Part shown: in pieces, positions 35,991 through 44,816 of the stretch
How the letters are laid out: the number at the start of each line of letters is the position of its first letter
Position numbering within the stretch: position 1 is the first letter of the stretch
Source of the DNA: Lepidurus packardi
Taxonomy: Eukaryota; Arthropoda; Branchiopoda; Notostraca; Triopsidae
DNA length: 64,000 nucleotides
NCBI GenBank assembly: GCA_023053545.1
Contig: JAKZAN010000001.1
Location: 13,656,024 to 13,720,023 of the forward strand
Reading direction: 5' to 3'
Program-made: the position numbers and the translations under genes
Notes under the pieces: model-generated
Seen by the model: only the letters and a program-made list of their open reading frames with translations
Database searches by the model: none
What the model was told of the DNA's origin: nothing

Positions 35991-36206
35991 ATGAGGAAGA
36001 TCTTGAAATTGATGAATTTTTTGTTGGAACTTAGTGTTAAAGTGGGTACAATACCACACTGACAACGTACATATTTCTGACAACATAAAATCGGTAAATT
36101 TCTGATAGTTAGTCACCATGTAAAACCTCAAAGGCAAGACCCAGGAAGCGTATCCCGTTTGTCTTGCCTCTATTACCGCAAAATTTTGGGGGGATTTTGT
36201 CTGAAA

Positions 36207-36214
36207 TATATATA
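36207..36214 (+). promoter_or_regulatory. TATA box of receptor copy 2
   Basis: TATATATA, 106 bp before the ATG at 36313, in the position equivalent to the TATA box of copy 1. Confidence 0.55.
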
Positions 36215-36312
36215 CATTTCTGTATCGGCGCTGTTTCCTTCTTGCGTCTTCCAAAGATCAAGGAAAGACTGTGTGGAAAAGGCATTAGTTTTACGAATTA
36301 AAGTGTATAAGA

Positions 36313-38386
36313 ATGCGCTTGCTGAGTTTTATGTGCTTACTTTGGCCCGTACTTACAATTCTTGGTAACGAGTTCTTTCTAAAATAAAATACTCTAAATT
36401 CTGAGTAATTCTGCTGACGCTTCAATTTCCGCATGCATTTCAAATTTCCTGTATGCCTTATATATTAATACTTTTCAATTGCCAATAGCTCGGCAATGTG
36501 GATGTCCAGGCAAACCGGAAAAAGGATTTGTGGATGACTCTAGAAACCATTCTAATGTAGGAGAGACGTTAAACTACACTTGGACAGAGGCTATTACTTC
36601 AAGCACGGTTCCCAGTTCCTTAACGTCGCTCAAAGGACTTGCCAAGACACTGGATTTTGGAATGGGACTATACCGGCTTGTGGTAAATAAGTTACTTGAC
36701 AGTTTTCTTTTACAATAATTCCGACACCTAAAGCTTAGCTGTTACTCAGATTACTACGATGCAATTTCCAATGCATCTATCAGCCCCACGGGTTTGAATA
36801 GTATGACAGACGAATGGGATAGTACTTGCGCACACGTACCTCTTGTACATCTAAAGATTAAGGGCATACCCTGGGTGACTAGCCAAAAATCAGGGGAACT
36901 AACAACGTACTTCAAGGCGGTCAATCCAGGCCCTATTCAAATACTGGTCCGTTTAGACGTAACAGGTAATGCAATGCTGCACCCAATTAAAACTACGAAT
37001 TGTTTTGTACATCCTATATAATTCTAGGTTTGCTAGCGAACAGAAAAATAGACATTTCCGTGTGGGTGGACAACGCAAACGTGTGCGGTCATTTATCTGT
37101 TTCGAAATCAGGAATCTCGGAGTTTTCGATTACGTGTAGTTTAGCCGATAAGGCAGTTAGTCATGCAGTCAGGTTATATTTTTTAACTTTAGGCCTGGAA
37201 AGTTCTTTATCAATATGTTCGTTCAAAGCGCTGGTACATGAAGGTAAAAAAGATAAATAAAAGAAACGGTATAAATTAGTCTGTTAAAATAAACAAATTA
37301 CAGACACTGGCTGTGCAGAACTAGAATGTCCGGCTTACGGAAGAGTGTCTCATACCTCATGGTACATGGCTACGTATTACTGTGACGAAGGGTATGAAAT
37401 TCTCGGCGAGCCTCAAAGGGAATGTGTATGGAGCTATGACCGAAACGAACGTTTCTGGGCAGGAACTGCTCCTGTATGCGCCCCAAAGAGTTCCACAGGT
37501 AAGAAAAGCATTTTATTTTTATCTTTATTAACATGAATTTGCCTAAGAGTAAATACATAATTTGTGAAACCTGAATCTAGCTTTTCCTATTCCAACAGCT
37601 AACGAAAAGATGAGCTTACCTCCCGTAGCTCCAACACTTAATAGTAAAAGAAACGATTATTTGGTATTCTTAATTAACAATAATAGAAACTGGTTCAAAT
37701 GCAAGTTCTCTTGCAAATGCTGGTTCTCTTTGGCGCTAATTATAATCGCAGTCATCATTACAATCTTCAGTATTCTTTACTGCTTAGTTCGTTACGGTCG
37801 CAAGTAAGAAGGAGAAGAGGTCCAACTTCCAGGACATTCAAAGCTTTTCTTATTGCCCCTCAGAAATCTTACGCCAACAAGGGCAAGGCCACAGATAGAA
37901 GTAAACGACCAGCACATTTACCAAAATCAAGAGGTGCGAGTAGAACCCGAAGTCCTGCCCCTCAATAACCTACCCAGAGACAGCAGAAATCTTTCGACCG
38001 ACAACAGACGGATCATAATGAATGAAGAGCACACGTACACCGAAATTGTTTTTTCAACTGCTCAAAGTACCACCGCCCAACACCTTCCTAAGCACAAAGA
38101 GCCATACGTTGGTACTAACGAAAGCGACCAAGCCAATGCTACCAATGCTAAAATCCCTGGCCAACAGCACTGTTCTTTTATTGATACTTACGGTTTTTTT
38201 AGTAACAATACCAAGAATAATCCAAGCAATTCCACGCCTCTATCAAATATTTGTTTAGGAACGACAAACCTTGCACCCAAGTCAGAAAGTGGCAAACTCC
38301 AATCCGAAGGTCCAGAACCAAGCCCGTGGAAAGCTATCCAAAGTGATCATGCTGAGAGCCAGCCTACACCAACGTCCCGAAGATAA
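36313..38386 (+). CDS. Small CCP-fucolectin-CCP membrane receptor, copy 2
   Basis: Type I membrane protein I do not recognise as a named gene. Exons: 36313-36364 (signal peptide), 36489-36682 (CCP1), 36750-36965 and 37028-37243 (fucolectin domain, 'SLSICSFKALVHE'), 37304-37498 (CCP2, 'CDEGYEILGEPQREC'), 37599-37803 (TM, 'LALIIIAVIITIFSILYCLV'), 37864-38386 (tail). Extracellular introns are all phase 1. The CCP1 exon is 194 nt instead of 195: after 'NYT' the expected Cys codon has lost a base, so CCP1 shifts frame. Skipping this symmetrical exon restores a 468-aa protein. The Asn/Gln/Thr-rich tail has a tyrosine motif 'TYTEIVF' (YxxI). The gene is a tandem duplicate with a decayed sister, and its domain kit matches the furrowed-like gene at 3-10 kb. 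An immune or recognition role is speculation. Confidence 0.7.
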
Positions 38387-38882
38387 CGCCAAAGCCGACT
38401 TAAGAGAATTCCTTGCACGTAAGGAAGTGCAAATATCCTAGTACTTTTAACTATAGCTTAGCAACATGATTCACGAAATAGTTCGCTTAAAGTCAGAGTG
38501 GGCCATATTATAACTTAACTTACATAAGTTAAGTTACAACTTATAGTATCATTTCCTCCTCTTATTAATCTGCAACAGTAAATCTGCCGGCCTGTTTTCC
38601 TAATGTGTCCAATGTAATGGTGTAATAAATATAGGTTCCAATAAGACTTTTTCGTCATTGCCCTTTTCGCTCTTGAACACACTTTGCGTGAAATCTGGAA
38701 TGATTCCTTCATGTTGACCATGGAACAAACCGTTCGGCGTTCGCCTTTTGCCACCACGAGGTTCACCACTGAACCGCAGTTTCCCTTCTAGTCATCCCCT
38801 TTAAAAATCCATCGAGCTTGCACAAATCGTACATGCACAGTTGCACACAGTTTGCTTCTTCCCGTCACAGATTCAACAAAGC
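38387..38882. other. Intergenic, receptor 3' flank and PFDN2 promoter
   Basis: The left part is duplicated 3' of copy 1 (about 35430-35575). The right part is the PFDN2 upstream region; 'CCCGTCACAG' at 38862-38871 may be a 5'-UTR intron acceptor. Confidence 0.5.
38511..38536. repeat. Perfect 12-bp-arm palindrome 3' of receptor copy 2
   Basis: TAACTTAACTTA, then CA, then TAAGTTAAGTTA: a perfect inverted repeat with a 2-bp centre, 125 bp after the stop codon. Confidence 0.85.
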
Positions 38883-39482
38883 ATGGCTGCAGATGGTACA
38901 AAAGCCATTAAAGGAGGTAAGACGCAAGGTCCCTCTCAAGAAGAAATTATTCACGGCTTTAATCAGCTACGGAATGAACAAAGACAGCTGATTAGCAAAG
39001 TTTCCGAATTGGAAGCCGAGCAAAATGAACACAAGTAAAACTTTCAACTTATATGATCCTGGAAATGTGATTTAAAACCAACTACATTTGTATAATTTTA
39101 CTTCAGATTGGTTACTGAAACACTCGACGAAGTAGAAGAATCGCGGAAATGTTTCAGGCTTGTGGGAGGTGTCTTGGTCGAGAGAACTGTTAAAGAAGTT
39201 TTGCCGGCCTTGGTGCATAATAAGGAACAGGTATCCACACAAGAAATTAAACAGTAAAGAACCAGAATCTACAATGCTTTTCATGTCAAATCTTTCTAGT
39301 TGACGAAGACCATTGAACTCTTAAACAAGCAAGTTACATCCAAGGGCTTAGATATTAATTCCTACAAAGAAAAGCACAATATCCAAGTTCGAGGTGGCGA
39401 CTTCCAGAGCAAAAACAAGGAAGAGGCTAAGGAAGAAAAGAGCACCAACTTACAGGGTGTTCTGGTCGAAAGTAAATCTTAG
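38883..39482 (+). CDS. PFDN2: Prefoldin subunit 2
   Basis: Beta-type subunit of the cytosolic prefoldin co-chaperone, which hands nascent actin and tubulin to CCT. Exons: 38883-39034, 39107-39230, 39300-39482; 152 aa (human 154). An N-terminal helix 'EEIIHGFNQLRNEQRQL' starts the coiled coil. The beta-hairpin region is 'CFRLVGGVLVERTVKEVLP' and the C-terminal helix contains 'LTKTIELLNKQV'. The start codon is the first ATG after a probable 5'-UTR acceptor. It is convergent with MOCS3: an AATAAA (39616-39621) overlaps the first base of the MOCS3 stop codon on the other strand, so the two 3' UTRs probably overlap. Confidence 0.95.
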
Positions 39483-39613
39483 TTAGCTAAAACCATATTA
39501 ACCAGACTTCGTTTTGTCGCTCGCGTTATGTTTATTCCTGTGTTTTCTGCGCGCTGATTCGCTTGATACAACTAATTTCAACCTGCTATAAGCCTATGAG
39601 CCAGACTTACTTG

Positions 39614-41444
39614 TCAATAAACCGGAAACGTCGGATCAACTCTAGCTGCCCAGGCATGTAATCCGCCCTCAATGTCTCGTACGGTTACGTTCACCAACCG
39701 TAAATCGTTCCGCAACATTTTAGTGGCAATTTGCGAGTCGTTTCCTCTTCGGCAGACAATTACAACTAAATCCAAGATCATTACCTAGGGAGTCACATCA
39801 GTAAAAGCAGGCAAGCTTACTTTCGATTTCACCGGTTGCGGAACCGTTAATAAGTTGGCTGATCAAAGGTATTTCAGCATTTATCTTCGACATCGGAATG
39901 TTCATGAAATGCTGCGGGGCTGGCAGGACGCATAGCTCTAGTTGTTCAGTAGGTCGTACGTCAATTAACAGCAGGGAGTCCGGTCTCCTTTTCAACGCTT
40001 CTTGGTAGTCTTCCACCGAAATTCGTTCTTTGGAGCTTAGCAGTTTCACAGGCTCATCCTGCAACCAGAATACATGAAAAGGAACTAAAAGCCTGCAGTT
40101 AACGAGTATTACCTTGTCGTTGGGTCCATGGCCGCAAAAGCGTACATAGTCAATCAATTCAGTGACAGTTGGTTCTTCCCCGCAAAGACTGCACTCAGTC
40201 TTTCTGGCTCGTAACTTGACTGTCCGAAATGTGCCGTCTTCTCCGTCGAAGAGAAGAAGCTTTCCGGCAAACGTCGATGGCATGCCAAGTATAATTTTGA
40301 CAGCTTCAAGTGCCTGTGGATTCGAAGAAGAAGACATTTGAAAGAACGTTTTTGGAAAGACAGTTTCTACCTGTAACGTGCCCATCATTCCAACTACGGG
40401 CCCTATGACACCTCCTTCAGCGCAGTTTGTTACAAAACCACTAGCTGGAGGATCAGGATACATGCACCGGTAACACGGGCTACCGCGGTAGTTGTAAACA
40501 GTCAGCTGAGCTTCCCATCGCAAGGCACTTCCCGATACTAGAGGCTTTTTGGACAGCACACACGCGTCATTGAGCAAATAGCGCGTGGCTGGGTTATCAG
40601 TGCAGTCTAAAATTATGTCGTAGTCCACGACAATGGACATGGCATTACTGCTATTTAGTTCAAGGTGATGCTCGGTAACTTTAATTAAGGAAGCAAACCT
40701 ACGAGAATAAGTAGTTAATTTTTTGGCTATTTTTTAGCAAGATTTCTTAACTGCCGGAGAGCGTCTGCCGCAGAGGCTACTTTGGCAGTGCCGATTTTGG
40801 ATTCGTGATGCAGAATTTGTCTGTGCAAATTGCTTAATTCGACAATATCGTAGTCCACTATTCCGATATGGCCTAAAATTAAAACACAGCTATGAATGCA
40901 TTATACGGATCTATCTACTGGTAGTTAACTACTACTCTAGCTTTCATGACCGTAAACGAAGATTTAAAAAAAAAATCTACAGCAGAGGTCGTTCATTTAC
41001 CTATTCCTGCAGCTGCTAGATACAGAGAAGCTGGGCAACCCAAACCTCCCGCTCCGACAACCAGAACAGAGGAATTGCAAAGGGCAAGCTGGCCTACAGA
41101 GGCAAAAACTTAATTATTAATGTATTCATAACATAAGTGTAATTTACCCTTTGCTCCAATTTGGTGAAGGATCAACTGTCTGCTGTATCTTGCAACGAGA
41201 TCTTTATTTAACGACAAATAATGTTTAGCTTTCGCTTCATGTTCATCTGGATCGGAATGATCATCTGCATGAGTCAGTAACGACGCATTATTTCTGTTTT
41301 TCAACGATTCCTGTATAATTGTTTTATTCAACATAAGTGTAAAGTAGAAATAAGGCAATTTATGCTTTTTACAATTTCTTTCTTCAAACATGCTATTTCT
41401 TGCTCCTTTTCGTGTAATAATTTCTCCATCGACTTTTCGGACAT
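39614..41444 (-). CDS. MOCS3: Adenylyltransferase and sulfurtransferase MOCS3 / Uba4
   Basis: Activates URM1 and MOCS2A by adenylation and then thiocarboxylation, for tRNA wobble thiolation and molybdenum cofactor synthesis in the cytosol. Exons: 41444-41373, 41310-41148, 41093-41001, 40872-40752, 40698-40371, 40313-40113, 40058-39821, 39765-39614; 455 aa (human 460). An N-terminal coiled segment precedes '[12 protein letters not shown]'. The E1-like ATP loop is '[12 protein letters not shown]'; other landmarks are 'DCTDN', the Cys in 'TNCAEGGV', and zinc pairs 'CYRC' and 'CSLC'. The C-terminal rhodanese domain has active-site Cys in '[12 protein letters not shown]'. Two introns (40370-40314, 57 bp; 40112-40059, 54 bp) are stop-free and in frame; retaining them would insert 19 and 18 residues absent from the family. 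Confidence 0.96.
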
Positions 41445-41846
41445 TTGAAATATAAACGCCAACGACCGAACTGGTCCGACTAGCAGATAACAATAACACA
41501 GCTCCACGTGGGAAACAGCTGAAGCTGTCAACGCTGTTGGGTTTTCTAAACCGCGATCCAGTTAGGACTCCCCCTTCCCTCAAAAGCGTCCATCTTGCTC
41601 CCTTGCTCCCGAAACGCGTCCTTTTCTAGTAAAGGGAATCTCCACTCTCCCTCATGAGCGTGGTTCTCGAACTCCAGACCGCTCCCTTGCTCCCGAAACG
41701 CATTATTTTTTAGTAAAGGGTGGTTTCGCTAGGTGACAGCATGTACTGAGGGAAAACCTCCCGGAACGCGTCAATTAGTGGAGTGTCAAAACATCTAGGC
41801 TGCTTGGACAAACGATAAACCATTCAAGTACATAATAACAAGAGCA
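41445..41846. promoter_or_regulatory. Divergent promoter with direct repeats, MOCS3 / MRPS18A
   Basis: 402 bp between two start codons. It holds two copies of a 39-bp unit, at 41598-41636 and 41682-41720 (84-bp period), with the core 'CTCCCTTGCTCCCGAAACGC' and 'TAGTAAAGGG'. A partial 'CCCGGAACGCGTC' lies at about 41760. Related fragments flank the first copy ('AAGCGTCCATCTTGCTCCC'). Confidence 0.65.
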
Positions 41847-42582
41847 ATGGCGCTCCGCTTGATAGGATCCAAATTTTGTCGACTTTTAGTACCGAGTTCT
41901 AGAATACCTGAAAATACCGCTTCAAGAAATATTCATATTTCTAACGTGGCTAGGCTGAAAGAAAGTAAGACCTTTAAGTTAATACTATTTTAGTTAGAGT
42001 ATTCGTTCTTTATATGTCCCATGGCTTAGCAAATAAAGCAGAACATGTCTTAATGACGATAAGCCTTTGAAATCTCTTTCTACGTAGTACGCCACGAAGA
42101 GGTCAATGATAAAATCATCATAGAAGGCCATATTATAGCCTCCGCTCGGGAGAATTACCTTGTACCTGTTCCCGAAGCAGAATCAGGTTGCTGCCCTGTA
42201 TGCAGACTCAATCTCGAAGTTATGCACACGGTATGTTTATTTGGATGTAAGTAATGAAACACTATGAGACCGTTTTATCGTTTCAGGATGTGCTTATCTT
42301 GAGCCAGTTTCTCAGATCCGATGGCTGTTTGCTACCCAAACGGATCACAGGTTTGTGCACGAAACAGCAAAGAAGGATGAGCAAACTGGTCGCAATGGCT
42401 CAAAAAGCAGGTAACTGTTCCTTTCATTCAAGTAGGGTTAACGTTTAAGTACTGTTTTTGTAGGATTATTGTCGTGCATCAACCCGTCGTACAGTAAAAA
42501 AGACCCGAAATTGCGCTACCGATGGAAAAAATTCAATTCGTACTATGACGAGAAAACCATCGATAACTATAAGATCAAATAA
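41847..42582 (+). CDS. MRPS18A: Mitochondrial ribosomal protein S18A
   Basis: Mitoribosomal protein of the bS18 family. Exons: 41847-41964, 42088-42230, 42287-42410, 42464-42582; 167 aa (human 196). The basic, Arg-rich N-terminus fits a mitochondrial targeting peptide. The S18 core has a zinc-type 'GCCPVCRLNL', then 'DVLILSQFLRSDGCLLPKR' and 'GLCTKQQRRMSKLVAMAQKA'. The C-terminus 'YRWKKFNSYYDEKTI' resembles the S18A branch. An AATAAA overlaps the stop codon and a second lies at 42614. The gene is convergent with TTC8, with 65 bp between stop codons. Confidence 0.9.
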
Positions 42583-42647
42583 ACACACCATTGCTTGTAG
42601 TCAGGAGTCATCCAATAAATGGGATCAGCCAAGGATCGTTTTTCTCT

Positions 42648-44547
42648 TCATAGTGCTGATAGCTTCTTTCTGAGACTCTCCATCAGTTTATTACACTCTA
42701 GATGACCAGGATATGCTGCCAGAGCCTTCTCCACGAGTGTAAAACACGTCTGAATGTCTTCGTCCTTCAAACAAAATAGTTTTAGGAAATCATACTAACA
42801 AGCAACAGTACCTGCTCAGCCAGGCGAGCGTAATTCCAATGTGGCTCGACCAAATGGGAGCCCAGAATCACAGCTGCTTGGAAAAATGCGCGCCCTTCTT
42901 CCAATTTCCCTTTACGAACGGCCAAAACGCCCAAGTTGTTGTACGCCTCAGCGTGGTCATGGTTGTACACCAAAGCCAGTTGCCAGCATTGCTTAGCCAA
43001 GTTCATATCACCTACAGACTGGAAGCAACAATGAAATCTACCTACCGAAGACGCAATGCGTTCATATCGTTCTCTCACCAAAGCGACGTGTCCAATATTG
43101 TACCACACATCGCCTAGTTGTGCGGCATCCGATACGCTCAACGCTTGCTGGAAACAAGGCAAGGCTAGATCGTACTGCTGACTGAAAAAGCAGCAAAGAC
43201 CCAAATTGGTGAAAACTTCCGCCGTGTGGACTCCCATTTGCAGTAATCGCCTAAACACAGACCCGCTAAAGAGTGAACCGCAAATGCTAACCATGTTGTA
43301 CCTATAGTATGTCATGGCTACCTCTGGCTGATCATTGTAGAAATGATGCGTTGCTATACACGCAGTCGCTTCTACATTGGACGCTTCGCAGACCAAAACT
43401 TTCTTGTAGAACTCAAAGGACGTTTCCATTTCGTGAAGGCCTTCTTGTATCCTGCATTAAGCAACGGCATTTATAGTGCTGACGTAATTTATATGGGTCA
43501 AGTAATGAATCGAGAGGTCTACCTGGCTAGTCCAGTCAGTAGAGCTACTTCCGCTGGGAAGCGTTCCAAGCCTTTCCTGTAGACTTCCATGGCCCCTAAC
43601 GGCTGGTCCAGGCGCATATAGACATAAGCTAGTAGTAATATGGGCTCGGTATGGCATTGCTGCTGCAAAGAAGATTTCAGTTGAGATTCGGCGTCGCGGA
43701 TCAAGTTCAGACGCAAGTAACAGCGTCCCAATTGGGTTTTCCACCACGCTTCTTTGAATTGGGCATGTTGAGTAGCTCCTGCGGCTAAATCTAGGGCCTA
43801 GAATGTTAACGGCTGGGTGAACGATCGGTGAGACGCTATACTACAGTTTACCTTGCGCACGTCGTTTTCGTAGTAATACAAGTACTCGAACAACGGCTTG
43901 GCGACGGCGGGTTCGTGGGCGTATTTCGAAAGATTTAAGCGAGCTGTATTAATGAACGGGCCATCCGGTTGGCTCAGCATGGATGCAGTGCCCATTCTGG
44001 TCCAGCGAGCGGTATTCGAAGTTGTGGGTCTGGCTGTTTGCAGTGTCCTTGCTGTTTTCAGCACTCGTTCCATAGACGACCCAGGCCTAGCGGATCCAGT
44101 ATTGAGTCGCACGACCCCGCTCAAGGGCCTTCCCGACTCCGTTCTGGGTCTTAAGATTACAAAACAATACAAGGAGCTGTATAAAATGAAACGGTAGAAT
44201 CTACCTGGATTGTAAACTCGTATTTGGCCTTGTACTCGCAGTAGGTACTCTTAGGGATGTACCCGGTCGCGCAATCTGCGCTACGGAGTTATCATCCAAA
44301 AACATGTCAGCAATACCTTGTTCCAGCGCTTCCAAGTCATCAACGTAAACTTGCTGAGTTAAAGCTTGCATCTTTAACACCCACACAATCTAAAGTAGAG
44401 CACATAGTGAACATAGTACTTGGACAAAACTCGCCTTCACATTACTTGGTCCAACGGATTTTTCTCCAAGAGCGTGGTGCACACCGCAATACATTCCTCG
44501 AACTTTCTTCGCCGAAAATGCAGTACCGCTTCATGAAGAGGGTCCAT
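42648..44547 (-). CDS. TTC8: BBSome subunit BBS8 (TTC8)
   Basis: TPR protein of the BBSome, which moves membrane cargo in cilia. Exons: 44547-44446, 44389-44205, 44149-43852, 43797-43523, 43451-43302, 43250-43079, 43018-42812, 42764-42648; 501 aa (human 515-541). The start 'MDPL' with 'FRRRKFEECIAVC' matches the vertebrate N-terminus. The low-complexity 'ARPGTS', 'SGRPLSGVVR' and 'LGTASML'-like region ('MGTASMLSQPDGPFIN') is present, followed by TPR repeats ('YYRRLLQMG', 'NLGLCCFFSQQYD', 'HAEAYNNLGVLA'). Introns 43301-43251 (51 bp) and 43078-43019 (60 bp) are stop-free and in frame, but vertebrate alignment shows they are introns. The start is 269 bp from the divergent ChaC gene. Confidence 0.95.
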
Positions 44548-44816
44548 TACAATGCCCTCGTTAACAATAGAATGGTAACTGAGTTCAAGAGAGGGTTAGA
44601 TTGTTTGTTTCATAACGGAGCTATCGCGGTCCACATGGAAACGCCAGCCGATCAATGGGCATGTAAAAGCCCGCCAAGTTTGAACCTCCGCAATTCTCCC
44701 GTCGAATGCGTGTATTCTTCCTAACCAGAGTCTAGACTTAGCGTCGAATGAGTATATCTGATATGTAAACATCCCTTTGTTTATTGCTAGGATCTTAATT
44801 AGTTAATTAAATTACT

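Noticed and set aside
36489-36682. Reading copy 2 CCP1 in the shifted frame as a new protein segment
   Set aside because: The shifted frame destroys the cysteine pattern and cannot join the next exon in phase; a one-base loss or sequencing error explains it better.
44559-44580. X-box (RFX site) upstream of the ciliary gene TTC8
   Set aside because: The right half ATGGTAAC is perfect, but the left half does not match at the allowed spacing.
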